Shown: positions 15,809 to 24,878, counted from the stretch's first letter. The stretch is DNA of 64,000 bases from Aquitalea pelogenes (GCF_001515305.1 NZ_LNQV01000015.1:1-64000), one strand, 5' to 3'. Translations and numbers: made by a program. Notes: generated by a model not told the origin, from the sequence alone.

Positions 15809-16955
15809 GCTGCCTCCGTTTCAGCCACGGTTTTCTGCACCACGGTGCTGGCATCAAACGGGCCGCCGGTCTGCACGCGGTCGTCGCCATACACCCAGCG
15901 CTTGCCCGGCAACAGCGGGAACACCAGTTCGGCAAAGCGGTAGGCTTCTTCCAAATGCGGGTAGCCGGAGAGGACAAAGCTGTCCACGCCCAGGTCGGCA
16001 TATTCCTTCAGCCGCGCGGCCACGGTTTGCGCATCGCCCACCAGCGCGGTACCGGCACCGCCACGCACCAGACCGACACCGGCCCACAGATTGGGGCTGA
16101 CTTCCAGCTGGTCACGCTTGCCACCGTGCAGCGCAGCCATGCGGCGCTGGCCTTCGGAATCCATGGCAGCAAAACGCTGCTGCACCTTGGCAATCACTTC
16201 GTCATCCAGATGGCTGATCAGCGCATTGGCCGCCGCCCAGGCTTGCTCGGTGGTTTCGCGCACAATCACATGCAGGCGCACGCCAAAACGCACGGTGCGG
16301 CCCAGTCTGGAGGCGCGGGCGCGTACATCGGCAATTTTTTCGGCCACGGCTGCCGGGGGCTCGCCCCAGGTGAGGTAGGCTTCCACATGCTCGGCCGCCA
16401 GGTCTGCGCGGCATTGGACGAGCCACCAAAATACAAGGGCGGTGCCGGTTTCTGTACCGGCTCGAAGAAGTTCTGCGCGTTTTCCACCTTGTGGTATTTA
16501 CCGGCGTAGCTGACGGTTTCGCCGGCCAGCAGGCGCTTCCAGATATGCAGGAATTCGCTGGCTTCTTCGTAACGCTGGTCGTGATCGAGGAAAATGCCGT
16601 CAGCAGCCAGTTCGGCCGAATCGCCCCCGGCCACCACATTGAGCAGCAGACGGCCATTGCTGGCCTGGTCCAGCGTGGCGGCCATGCGCGCGGCGGCGGT
16701 GGGCTTGGTCAGTGCGGTGCGCAGTGCCACCAGCAGTTTCAGGCGGCTGGTGACCGGCACCAGGCTGGAGGCCGTTACCCACGGGTCCAGGCAACCGCTG
16801 CCAGTGGGAATGAGAATGCCGTCGTAACCCAGGTTGTCCGCCGCCACGGCAATCTGCCGCAGGTATTCGTTGCTGACGGCGCGGCCTGAGCCGGACTGGC
16901 CCAGATAACGGGTATCGCCGGAGGTCGGCAGAAACCAGAAGATGTCGAGACTCAT
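15805..16955 (-). pseudogene. ssuD: FMNH2-dependent alkanesulfonate monooxygenase SsuD, frameshifted as sequenced
   Basis: SsuD oxidises alkanesulfonates to aldehyde and sulfite with reduced FMN. The ATG at 16953-16955 follows AAGGAAG. The first frame matches SsuD from SLDIFWFLPTSGDTRYLG through [14 protein letters not shown] one-base shift near 16404 then occurs, and the second frame continues [49 protein letters not shown] and [15 protein letters not shown]. Adding one G restores QDLAAE and gives about 383 residues, the normal length. The stop overlaps the amidohydrolase start. All catalytic regions are present, so a sequence error is the likelier cause. Confidence 0.9.
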
Positions 16956-17049
16956 GCTGCTTCCTTTGCTGGCAGATTGCATGACGCCGCAGCGCACCGG
17001 ACTGGCGGCTGTGGCATGAAGGTGATGGGCCGATTCTAGTCAGCGCCCT

Positions 17050-17063
17050 GCACTGCACGAACC
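17050..17063 (-). promoter_or_regulatory. Possible sigma-54 promoter for ssuD (weak)
   Basis: On the minus strand TGGTTCGTGCAGTGCA has GG and GC at the exact -24/-12 spacing, but the -24 box matches only in part. It is about 95 bases before the ssuD start. A chance match is quite possible. Confidence 0.28.
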
Positions 17064-17101
17064 AAGGAAAACAGCAAAGCAAATCAATTTAAGTCATAAC
17101 C

Positions 17102-17111
17102 TGTCATGACA
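17102..17111. promoter_or_regulatory. TGTCATGACA palindrome in the ssuD/gntR divergent region
   Basis: A perfect ten-base palindrome lies between the divergent ssuD and gntR genes. GntR regulators of the HutC/UTRA group bind dyads of similar size, so this is a candidate autoregulatory operator. Near it, TATACT at 17132-17137 could be the -10 box for gntR. Confidence 0.35.
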
Positions 17112-17167
17112 GCTTGCCCGGCGTTTGGGCTTATACTCGGCGCAATCCAATCAAGCCCTGCCCGCCC

Positions 17168-17896
17168 ATGACCACATTAGCCACGCCCCAGGCCCTGCAT
17201 GCCCGCATCCGCGAAAGCCTGCGCAGCCAGATTCTCAGCGGCCATTACGGCCAGCACGACAAACTGCCATCGGAAAAACAGCTGATGGAAAGCTTTGGCG
17301 TCAGCCGCATTACCGTGCGCCACGCCCTGGGCGCACTGGAACAGGAAGGCATGATCTTCCGCATTGCCGGCAAGGGCTGCTATGTAGCCAAGAGCAAACC
17401 CGCCCAGACCCTTACCCGGCTGCAAGGCTTTGCCGAGGCCATGCACAGCCAGGGCTACGCCGCCTGCAACCGGGTGCTGAACCTGCAAACCCTGCCCGCC
17501 AGCGAAACCGTGGCCCTGGCCTTTGGCGTGGCCGTAGGTACACCCATGGTGGAACTGCGCCGCCTGCGCTATCTGGACAATCTGCCGGTGTCGCTGGACA
17601 TCAGTTACTTCACCCAGGAACTGGGGCTGCGGCTGGCGCGCGAAGACCTGGCCAGCCGTGATGTGTTTCACATTCTGGAAAACGACTACGGCCTGCCGCT
17701 GGGCCATGCCGACCTCAGCATAGAAGCCACGCTGGCCAGCGCAGAAGAGGCAGCACTGCTGGACGTCAGCACCGGCGCGCCCTTGCTGGCGCTGCAACGC
17801 ATGACCCGTGGTGCCGATGGCGCCGGGCTGGAGCTGGACTTCATCCGCTACCGTGCCGACCGCTTCCGCTACCAGTTGCGCGTGGAGCGCAATTAA
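17168..17896 (+). CDS. GntR-family transcriptional regulator (HutC/UTRA subfamily)
   Basis: A 242-residue regulator. The N-terminal winged helix-turn-helix spans roughly residues 10-75 (LRSQILSGHYGQHDKLPSEK, then GVSRITVRHALGALEQEGMI and GKGCYV). A UTRA ligand domain follows (VALAFGVAVGTPMVELRRLR, PLLALQRMT). The ATG at 17168 is used since the domain begins within ten residues; an upstream start at 17114 would add residues unlike the family. It is divergent from ssuD and lies just before sfnB, so it probably controls sulfonate genes in response to an organosulfur ligand. No SfnR-type sigma-54 activator is in the window. Confidence 0.9.
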   Translation: MTTLATPQALHARIRESLRSQILSGHYGQHDKLPSEKQLMESFGVSRITVRHALGALEQEGMIFRIAGKGCYVAKSKPAQTLTRLQGFAEAMHSQGYAACNRVLNLQTLPASETVALAFGVAVGTPMVELRRLRYLDNLPVSLDISYFTQELGLRLAREDLASRDVFHILENDYGLPLGHADLSIEATLASAEEAALLDVSTGAPLLALQRMTRGADGAGLELDFIRYRADRFRYQLRVERN

Positions 17897-18005
17897 GCCC
17901 GCGGCCATCAGCGCCCCCTGCTGCGCTGGCAGCAGCCAGCCAGCACACTTGTGCTGATTTACAGCAAAAAGCCGTGTTTTACAGCGCAAAACCACGCATT
18001 TTGTC

Positions 18006-18021
18006 AGGCACGCTTATTGCC
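18006..18021 (+). promoter_or_regulatory. Sigma-54 (-24/-12) promoter of the sfnB unit
   Basis: AGGCACGCTTATTGCC has the -24 element GGCACG, a four-base gap and the -12 element TTGC, with GG and GC exactly ten bases apart. The predicted start of transcription is near 18032, 37 bases before the sfnB ATG. It shares GGCACGCTT with the msuE promoter. Confidence 0.72.
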
Positions 18022-18068
18022 ATTCCTGTGACATCCCCGGGTATCCGGACTTACACAAGGAATGTGCG

Positions 18069-19325
18069 ATGACTACCTCCCTGGCCGGCCACGAGGCCGT
18101 ACGTGTCAACTCTCCCGAGCCTTTCGCCGCCCGCCCGCGCCCCGCTACCCCGGCGCACATCATTCGCGATGATGCCGAAGCCATCGCCGTAGCGCGTCAG
18201 CTGGCCATCCGTTTTGCCCACGATGCCGCCCTGCGCGACCGCGAAGGCCTGCTGCCGCTGGCCGAGGTGGACGCCTACTCGCAAAGCGGGCTGTGGGGCA
18301 TCAACGTACCCAAGGCCTATGGCGGCGCTGGCGTGTCCTACGCCACGCTGGCCGAGGTGATCAAGATCATCGCCGAAGCCGACTCCAGCATCGCCCAGAT
18401 CACCCAGAACCATCTGGCCATCAACCTGCATATCGCACTGGATGGCAGCGAGACGCAAAAGCAGGAACTGTTTGGCCTGGTATTGCAGGGCTACCGCTTT
18501 GGCAATGCCTTCTCCGAACTCAACAGCAAGACGGTGGCCGCGTTTGAAACCCGCTATTCCATCGACGGTGATACCGCCGTGGTGAATGGCGAGAAGTTCT
18601 ACACCACCGGCGCACTGCTGGCCCACATCGTGCCCATCGTGGCGGTGGGTGAAGACGGCCTGGGCGCACTGGTATTTGCCGACCGCGACACCCCGGGGCT
18701 GAGCGTGATCAACAACTGGTCCAGCTTTGGCCAGCGCACCACCGCCTCCGGCGGCGTGAAGATCGAACAGGTACGCGTACCGGCCAGCCGCGTGCTGCCG
18801 ATTGCCGCCTTCGACACCCCCACCGTAGCCGGGCCGGTCTCGCAGATCATCCAGGCTGCCATTGACGGCGGCATTGCCCGCGCCGCGCTGGCCGACACCA
18901 TCGAGTTCATCCGCTCGCAAAGCCGCCCATGGCTGGACAGCGGCAAGGACAAAGCCGCCGACGACCCGTTTACCGTTTCCGCCATCGGCCTCTTGGAAAT
19001 CCGCCTGCATGCTGCCGAAGCCCTGCTGGAAAAGGCAGGTCGCCTGATCGACGCCGCCCTGGCCCAGCCGGATGAAAGCAGCGTGGCACTGGCCACCGTG
19101 GCCACTGCCGAGGCCAAGGTGCTGACCACCGAAATTGCCATCGAGGCCAGCAACAAGCTGTTCGAACTTGCCGGCACCCGCGCCACCCTGATTGCCCACA
19201 ACCTGGACCGCCACTGGCGCAATGCCCGCGTGCACACCCTGCACGACCCGGTGCGCTGGAAATACTTCCACATCGGCAACTACTACCTGAACCACATTGC
19301 GCCGCCGCGCCATCCGTGGAATTGA
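18069..19325 (+). CDS. sfnB: SfnB-family sulfur acquisition oxidoreductase (acyl-CoA dehydrogenase fold)
   Basis: A 418-residue flavoprotein of the SfnB family, induced under sulfate limitation in pseudomonads. It has the acyl-CoA dehydrogenase layout: N-terminal helices (GLWGINVPKAYGGAGVSYATL), the middle beta domain (FSELNSKTVAAFETRY, NGEKFYTTGALLAHIVPI) and the C-terminal helical domain ending LAGTRATLIAHNLDRHWRNA. That ending is characteristic of the SfnB/DszC monooxygenase branch rather than of true dehydrogenases. AAGGAA precedes the ATG. The exact reaction is not established. A second, different member follows 59 bases downstream and a truncated third lies at 24102-24840. Confidence 0.9.
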   Translation: MTTSLAGHEAVRVNSPEPFAARPRPATPAHIIRDDAEAIAVARQLAIRFAHDAALRDREGLLPLAEVDAYSQSGLWGINVPKAYGGAGVSYATLAEVIKIIAEADSSIAQITQNHLAINLHIALDGSETQKQELFGLVLQGYRFGNAFSELNSKTVAAFETRYSIDGDTAVVNGEKFYTTGALLAHIVPIVAVGEDGLGALVFADRDTPGLSVINNWSSFGQRTTASGGVKIEQVRVPASRVLPIAAFDTPTVAGPVSQIIQAAIDGGIARAALADTIEFIRSQSRPWLDSGKDKAADDPFTVSAIGLLEIRLHAAEALLEKAGRLIDAALAQPDESSVALATVATAEAKVLTTEIAIEASNKLFELAGTRATLIAHNLDRHWRNARVHTLHDPVRWKYFHIGNYYLNHIAPPRHPWN

Positions 19326-19384
19326 CCTCTACCCGGCAGTGCAGCACTGCCGGTATTCGCCAAATCGCCAAACAGGAAACAACC

Positions 19385-20617
19385 ATGAGCCAACACACCC
19401 TGCCGGACGACCTGTCCACCGGCACCGACTACGAAACCCTGGCCCAGCGCTTTCGCCCCATCTTTGCCGAAATCGCCCAGACCGCCCTGCAACGTGAACG
19501 CGAGCGCAAGCTGCCGTATGAGCCGATCAACTGGCTGAAACAGGCCGGTTTTGGCGCGGTGCGCGTGCCCAAGCAATATGGCGGGGCCGGTGCCTCGTTG
19601 CCACAGCTGTTCCAGCTGCTGGTGGAACTGGCCACCGCCGACTCCAACCTGCCGCAAGCGCTGCGTGGCCATTTTGCTTTTGTCGAAGACCGCCTGAATG
19701 CCCCGGCAAGCCCGGAACGCGAAGTCTGGTTCAAGCGCTTTGTTGCCGGCGAAATTGTCGGCAATGCCTGGACCGAAATCGGCGAGGTCGCCGTAGGCGA
19801 CGTAATTACCCGCGTCAGCCGCCAGGGCGACAAACTGCTGCTCAATGGCCGCAAGTTCTACAGCACCGGCAGCATTTTTGCCGACTGGATCGACGTCTAC
19901 GCCCAAGTGGATGGCACCAACCAGGACGTGATTGCCGCCATCCGCACCAGCGACCCCGGCGTGACGCAAAGCGACGACTGGGACGGCTTTGGCCAGCGCA
20001 CCACCGGCAGTGGCACTTCCGTATTTGAAAACGTGACGGTGGAACCGGAAAACCTGATCGACTTTGCCAGCCGCTTCAAATACCAGACCGCCTTCTACCA
20101 GCTGGTATTGCTGGCGGTGCTGGCCGGCATCGGCAAGGCGGTGGAACGCGATGTGGCGCAGCACGTGCGCGACAGAAAGCGCGTGTTCAGCACCGGCAAT
20201 GCCAGTAGCGTGAGTCAGGATGCGCAGATCCAGCAGGTGGTGGGTGAAATCTCCGCCCTGGCCTATGCCGCCGAAGCCACCGCCATCCGCGCCGCCCACC
20301 CGGCCCAGCGCGCTTATGAAGCCCGCTTTGGCAACGATGCCGCGCGCGAACGCCAGGCCAATATCGACGCCGAGCTGGAATCGGGCAAGGCGCAGATCGT
20401 GGTATCCGAACTGGTATTGCGTGCATCCACCCAGCTGTTCAATGCGCTGGGCGCATCGTCGGCCCGCGCCGAACTGCTGCTGGACCGCCACTGGCGCAAT
20501 GCCCGCACCGTGGCATCGCACAATCCGCTGATCTACAAGGCGCGCATTGCCGGTGACTGGGCCATCAACGGCACCGAACCGCCTTATGTCTGGCAGATTG
20601 GCCGCGGCAAAGCCTGA
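19385..20617 (+). CDS. DszC/SfnB-like flavin-dependent monooxygenase (acyl-CoA dehydrogenase fold)
   Basis: A 410-residue paralogue of the preceding gene, probably in the same operon. The ATG at 19385 follows CAGGAAAC. It shows GFGAVRVPKQYGGAGASLPQ, NGRKFYSTGSIFADWIDVYA, DGFGQRTTGSGTSVFENVTV and the C-terminal LLLDRHWRNARTVASHNPL, the DszC/dibenzothiophene monooxygenase-type ending. These enzymes use FMNH2 and oxygen on sulfur or nitrogen centres. It is clearly different in sequence from the first copy, so the two probably act on different organosulfur substrates. A strong terminator follows. Confidence 0.87.
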   Translation: MSQHTLPDDLSTGTDYETLAQRFRPIFAEIAQTALQRERERKLPYEPINWLKQAGFGAVRVPKQYGGAGASLPQLFQLLVELATADSNLPQALRGHFAFVEDRLNAPASPEREVWFKRFVAGEIVGNAWTEIGEVAVGDVITRVSRQGDKLLLNGRKFYSTGSIFADWIDVYAQVDGTNQDVIAAIRTSDPGVTQSDDWDGFGQRTTGSGTSVFENVTVEPENLIDFASRFKYQTAFYQLVLLAVLAGIGKAVERDVAQHVRDRKRVFSTGNASSVSQDAQIQQVVGEISALAYAAEATAIRAAHPAQRAYEARFGNDAARERQANIDAELESGKAQIVVSELVLRASTQLFNALGASSARAELLLDRHWRNARTVASHNPLIYKARIAGDWAINGTEPPYVWQIGRGKA

Positions 20618-20639
20618 GCACAGCAGTCCTGACAAACTC

Positions 20640-20665
20640 AAAAGGCCCGCAACTGCGGGCCTTTT
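20640..20665 (+). terminator. Terminator after the sfnB / DszC-like pair
   Basis: AAAGGCCCGC pairs with GCGGGCCTTT around AACT, followed by a T-run. It lies 22 bases after the second gene and faces the convergent monooxygenase gene. Confidence 0.9.
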
Positions 20666-20729
20666 GTATGGGTGCCAGTAATAGAAAACCGCGCCATGCG
20701 GCGCGGCTTTGACTGGCAGCTTCCGGAAC

Positions 20730-22142
20730 TCAGGCCGGTTGCAAATCTGCCGCGGCAGCCTGCGCGTGCTTTTGCTTCCAGGCTTCGATGTCGCGGTACT
20801 GCGCGGCCGGGTGGTTGGCTGGCAATAGCGGGCCGGCACCAAACAGTTTTTCGCGCAGGGTGCCAGGACGGTATTCCGTCTGGTACACGCCACGGCGCTG
20901 CAATTCCGGCACCAGGTACTCCACCACGTCCTCGAAGGTTTCATGGGCAACGGCATAGGCCAGATTGAAACCGTCGGTATCGGTGGCTTCCACCCAGTCC
21001 TGCAGGATGTCGGCCACGGTGGCGGCCGAGCCGACAAACACCGGCCCCAGCCCGCCAATGCCGCCAAAGCGGGCCAGTTCGTCGATGGTCCACGCCTTGC
21101 TACCGTTGGACAGATGCTCCACCGCCGAGATGATGGCGTTGGTGTCGACATGGCGCACCAGCTCGGTGGGTGCGTACTGGCCGAAGTCGATGCCTGTCCA
21201 GCCGGACATGAACACCAGCGAGCCATCGTAGGAGGCATAGCGCTGGTATTCGGCAAACTTGGCCTGGGCCTTGGCATCGGTTTCGTCCACGATCACCGTG
21301 ACCAGGTTGAATATCTTGATCTGCTGCGGGTCGCGCCCGGCAGCGGCAGCCTGGCTGCGTACATCGTCCACATAGCGGCGCAGGATGTCCTTGGTGGGCG
21401 CAGCCACGAACACGCACTCGGCATGCTGGGCGGCAAAGGCCTTGCCGCGGCCGGATGCGCCAGCCTGGAACAGCACCGGCGTGCGCTGTGGCGAGGGTTC
21501 GCTCAGGTGATAACCCGGCACCTCGAAGTATTTGCCCTTGTGACCGATTTCATGCACTTTTTCCGGGTGGGCGAAAATGCCGCGCTCGCGGTCGCGCACC
21601 ACGGCACCCTCTTCCCAGCTGCCTTCCAGCAGCTTGTAGATGACTTCGATATATTCGTCCGCCACGTCGTAACGGTTATCGTGCTGGCGCAAGCCACCCT
21701 GGCTGATGTTCTTGGCACCGCTTTCCAGATAGGAAGTGACAATATTCCAGCCCACCCGGCCCTTGGTGTGGTGGTCCAGCGTGCTCAGACGCCGGGCAAA
21801 GGGGTATGGGTGTTCGAAAGAGGTGGATGCGGTAACGCCAATGCCCAGATGCTTGGTGGCCAGCGCAATCGGTGCGGCAAGTTGTAGCGGGTCGTTGACC
21901 GGCAACTGGGCCCCTTCGCGGATGGCGTGATAGTTGCTGCCCTGATACACGTCGTAGTAGCCAATCACATCGGCAATGAACACGGCATCAAAAAAGCCAC
22001 GCTCCAGAATGCGCCCCAGGTCGGTCCAGTATTCCAGGTCCTTGTATTGCCAGGAGCGGTCACGCGGGTGGGTCCACAGGCCGGGCGACTGGTGGGCCAC
22101 GCAGTTCATTTCAAAAGCGTTGAAGCGGATGGTCTTGCTCAT
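20730..22142 (-). CDS. NtaA/SnaA/DmoA-family FMNH2-dependent monooxygenase
   Basis: A 470-residue LLM-class flavin monooxygenase. The ATG at 22140-22142 has AGGAAC upstream and starts MSKTIRFNAFEMNCVAHQSP. Family blocks are FIADVIGYYDVYQGS, TASTSFEHPYPFARRLSTLD, GRVGWNIVTSYLESGAKN and PVLFQAGASGRGKAFAAQHA. Members include dimethylsulfide monooxygenase (DmoA), nitrilotriacetate monooxygenase and DszA. Beside sfnB and sfnG a sulfide or sulfone substrate is likely, for example dimethylsulfide, but this cannot be read from sequence alone. The transcription direction is opposite to sfnB; its promoter lies at 22143-22300. Confidence 0.88.
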   Translation of the reverse strand: MSKTIRFNAFEMNCVAHQSPGLWTHPRDRSWQYKDLEYWTDLGRILERGFFDAVFIADVIGYYDVYQGSNYHAIREGAQLPVNDPLQLAAPIALATKHLGIGVTASTSFEHPYPFARRLSTLDHHTKGRVGWNIVTSYLESGAKNISQGGLRQHDNRYDVADEYIEVIYKLLEGSWEEGAVVRDRERGIFAHPEKVHEIGHKGKYFEVPGYHLSEPSPQRTPVLFQAGASGRGKAFAAQHAECVFVAAPTKDILRRYVDDVRSQAAAAGRDPQQIKIFNLVTVIVDETDAKAQAKFAEYQRYASYDGSLVFMSGWTGIDFGQYAPTELVRHVDTNAIISAVEHLSNGSKAWTIDELARFGGIGGLGPVFVGSAATVADILQDWVEATDTDGFNLAYAVAHETFEDVVEYLVPELQRRGVYQTEYRPGTLREKLFGAGPLLPANHPAAQYRDIEAWKQKHAQAAAADLQPA

Positions 22143-22183
22143 TGCAGTTCCTGTCATGGTTGAATGATTACCGGGATGACAGT

Positions 22184-22198
22184 GCAATTTCCATACCC
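22184..22198 (-). promoter_or_regulatory. Possible sigma-54 promoter of the DmoA-like gene
   Basis: On the minus strand GGGTATGGAAATTGCA has a perfect -12 box TTGCA and a partial -24 box (GGTATG against GGCACG) with the exact spacing. It lies about 42 bases before the start codon. Confidence 0.42.
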
Positions 22199-22421
22199 GC
22201 AAGCAGCACTATTCATCAGCATTTCCGCTAAGCAATCCACTTTTCATCATGATTTCATTTTTATATTTATCTCTTTATTTTCAATGGACTAATCATTCAA
22301 ATTAAAGTGACTTGCCATTCTTTATTCAGGTTTTACTTTAACTGCCATGCAAGTGCCAACAAGCAGCTGCTGCCCTGCCAGCACGCTGGCAGCAGCGCAT
22401 GCGGCAATGGCAGCAGGCAGC

Positions 22422-22448
22422 AAAAAACGCCCGCAAGCGAGCCGTTTT
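22422..22448 (-). terminator. Terminator of the APC permease gene
   Basis: On the minus strand AAAACG-G-CTCGC pairs with GCGGGCGTTTT (one bulge and one wobble), followed by more Ts. It starts 33 bases after the permease stop. Confidence 0.7.
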
Positions 22449-22481
22449 ATCAATTTTGAAAAAGCACACCCCCAGCACACA

Positions 22482-23936
22482 TCACTCCTGCTGCAGCTCC
22501 TCCTCGATGCCACGCAGGCGTGCCGGAGCCAGCAGCTTGAGCGCCACAAACCAGGCGAGACCCAGCCCGACCAGTACCAGGAACACATAAGGCAGCCAGG
22601 CATACACGCCGGTCGGCAGCGGATAGACACTGCCCACCAGCGGAATGGCCAGCAACAGCACCGATACCAGGCTGATCAGCACATGCTGTGGCTTGAGCTT
22701 GCCCTGACGGCGCAGATACAAGGGCGCGCCCACCGCCACCAGCACGTAGGCCAGCAGATAGCCATAAGTGGCCACCGAGCTGAGATAGCCGTAGGAATCC
22801 AGCAAGGCCGTGCCATTGGCGGTAAAGATCAGCCCCACGATCAACGCCAGCACCACCAGCAAGGTCACGGCGATATGCGGCGTGGCATTGCTGGCATGCG
22901 CCTTGCCGGTGGCCTCGTGCAGCAGGCCCTGACGGGCAAAGGTGTAGACAATGCGGGCGGCGGCATTGATGGAGGAGAAAAACGCGGCGAAGAAGCTGAG
23001 CGCTACCCCGGCATCAATGATCAGGCCAAAGCCACCCAAGCCCAGGCGATGCGCCAGGATGGACAGCGGGCCGTCTGCCTGATCCAGCCCGGGATGCTGG
23101 CCATGGAAGGCTGCCACCAGCGCATAGGACGCCAGAATGAACAGCAAGGCCGGGCCGACAATGCTGATGATGACTGCACGCGGAATGGCCTTCAGCGGCG
23201 ATTGTGCCTCGGCACCCAGCACGGTGGCACTTTCAAAACCGGTAAAGCTGAAGAAGGCCAGTACCATGCCCAGGCGCAATTGCTCGGGTTTTACCCCTTC
23301 CAGCGCAATCTGTGACTGGTCGACATGGCTGCTGCCATTGAGCAGATAGGCAATCAGCACCACCGCAATCAGCAGGATGGTGAGCAGCTCCACCAGCAGG
23401 GTAAAACGGGTGGACAGCCGGATGTCACGGTAGGCAATGGCCCAGGCAGCCAGCGCCACCACCACGGTCAGCAACAGGCTGACGGCCAGTGGCGGATGGG
23501 CGGCAACCAGGCCCAGCTCGCGCGCCAGCACCAGGAAGGTATTCACCGTACCTTGCAGGATGCCGGCGGCCCCGACCGCATAGGCAATCAGCAAGGACCA
23601 GCCGCAGATCACCCCCCAGATGGGGCCAATGCCCTGCGAGGCATAGGCATACAGCGCACCGGGGGATGCCGCGCTGCGGGCAAACAGGGTAATGCTCCAG
23701 GCGGAGAATAGCAGCGCCACGGTGGCAAAGGCATAGGCCAGCCAGGTGCCGTTACCGGCGGTGGCAAATACGGCCGGCACCAGAATGCCTACCCCGCCGG
23801 ACACACCGACCAGTCCGATGGACTGCGCCACCAGTTCAGGCAGGCGCAGGTAATTGCGCCGCAGCGTGCCGCTCTGGCTTTCTGTCTGGGCGGCCGGGCT
23901 GTCCAGCACCGCCTCGCCTTGGGTGGAGTGAATCAT
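22482..23936 (-). CDS. APC-family amino acid/polyamine-type permease
   Basis: A 484-residue inner-membrane transporter with about twelve hydrophobic segments and the APC signature near the first helices (QSIGLVGVSGGVGILVPAVF, then GALYAYASQGIGPIWGVICG). The middle reads LAFFSFTGFESATVLGAEAQ, the conserved helix-6 region. The ATG at 23934-23936 follows AGAGGTG. Substrate is unknown; the position between a DmoA-like gene and an SfnB remnant suggests an organosulfur compound or sulfur amino acid. The C-terminus ends in acidic residues (GIEEELQQE). Confidence 0.87.
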   Translation of the reverse strand: MIHSTQGEAVLDSPAAQTESQSGTLRRNYLRLPELVAQSIGLVGVSGGVGILVPAVFATAGNGTWLAYAFATVALLFSAWSITLFARSAASPGALYAYASQGIGPIWGVICGWSLLIAYAVGAAGILQGTVNTFLVLARELGLVAAHPPLAVSLLLTVVVALAAWAIAYRDIRLSTRFTLLVELLTILLIAVVLIAYLLNGSSHVDQSQIALEGVKPEQLRLGMVLAFFSFTGFESATVLGAEAQSPLKAIPRAVIISIVGPALLFILASYALVAAFHGQHPGLDQADGPLSILAHRLGLGGFGLIIDAGVALSFFAAFFSSINAAARIVYTFARQGLLHEATGKAHASNATPHIAVTLLVVLALIVGLIFTANGTALLDSYGYLSSVATYGYLLAYVLVAVGAPLYLRRQGKLKPQHVLISLVSVLLLAIPLVGSVYPLPTGVYAWLPYVFLVLVGLGLAWFVALKLLAPARLRGIEEELQQE

Positions 23937-24011
23937 GAAACACCTCTTGATGGTTGTTGTTGGCTGACAAGTCACCGGCACCGTCCCCCTGCCCCGGCGC
24001 CAAAGCGCCAT

Positions 24012-24025
24012 GCAGCAAGGGGGCC
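24012..24025 (-). promoter_or_regulatory. Possible sigma-54 promoter of the APC permease gene (weak)
   Basis: On the minus strand GGCCCCCTTGCTGC has GG and GC at -24/-12 spacing and shares CTTGCTGC with the msuE promoter, but the -24 box lacks the usual CACG. It is about 75 bases before the ATG. Confidence 0.3.
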
Positions 24026-24101
24026 GCACGGTCAACAGCCGGTATGTCGGATGGGCATGGCAGCTCCAGCGCCCGCAGCAGGCGGGCCGCATGCGTGGTG
24101 A

Positions 24102-24840
24102 TCAGTTCCAGGAATGCCGCGCCGGCTTGATGCCGTTCAGCGTGTAATTGCCGATGGCGTGGTACTTCCAGCGCACCGGGTCGTGCAGGGTGTGCACGCG
24201 GGCATTACGCCAGTGGCGGTCATAATTGAAGCGGCCCTGGGTGGCCTTGCTTCCACCCAGTTCAAACAGCTTGCTGGCGGCCAGCAGCGAAATTTCCGTG
24301 GTGGCAATCTTGGCCAGCCCCACCGCAATGGCTGCCTCTGCCACGGTGTCTTCGGTCGGCTCGGCCTTGGCAATATCGATAAAGCGGCCAGCCCGCTCCA
24401 GCAGCGCTTCTGCCGCCACCAGCCGGTATTGCAAATCGCCGATGGCCACGATGGTCAGCGGGTCGTCCGCTGCACGTTCCACCCCGCTGTCTATCCACGG
24501 GCGTGCCTGCTGGCGCACAAAATCCACGGTATCGGCCAGCGCGGCGCGGGCAATGCCCAGGTCGATGGCGGCGGTGGTGATCTGGGCGAACGGCCCGGCA
24601 AAAGTGGGCCGGTCGTAGGAGCGGTGGGTATAGAAAATCTGGAAAGGCTTCAGGCGTACCTGCTCGGCAATCACCGTGCCACTGGCCGTGGTGCGCTGGC
24701 CAAAGCCGCTCCAGTCATCCACCACGGTCAGGCCCGGCGTGCCTTGCTCGACAAAGGCCAGCAAGGCCTTGCCTTCTTCATCCACCGCCAGCACCGGCAC
24801 CCAGTGCGCATATAGTGCGCCGGTGGCGTAGAACCTGCGG
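24102..24840 (-). pseudogene. 5'-truncated SfnB-family gene
   Basis: About 245 codons that match the C-terminal 60 percent of SfnB. They start abruptly at RRFYATGALYAHWVPVLAVD, which aligns with the middle of the intact copy (GEKFYTTGALLAHIVPIVAV), and end KPARHSWN like its PPRHPWN. The N-terminal 170 or so residues, including the substrate-side helices, are missing. Upstream, the frame meets a stop at 24852-24854 and the sequence is unrelated. No plausible start with a ribosome binding site is seen, and the first methionine-type codon would remove still more. The remaining codons are intact, so the deletion seems recent. It is a remnant rather than a working enzyme. Confidence 0.8.
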
Positions 24841-24878
24841 GCTAAACCGTCTTAAAACAATCCTTTAAGCCTGCTGCG

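Larger units (their letters stand above)
22143..22481. other. Intergenic region between the APC permease and the DmoA-like gene
   Basis: No gene is seen in these 339 bases. From about 22200 to 22330 the sequence is notably AT-rich and should hold the promoter of the monooxygenase gene. A GCTGCTGCC/GGCAGCAGC hairpin lies at 22366-22396, and the terminator of the APC permease gene at 22422-22448. Confidence 0.5.
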
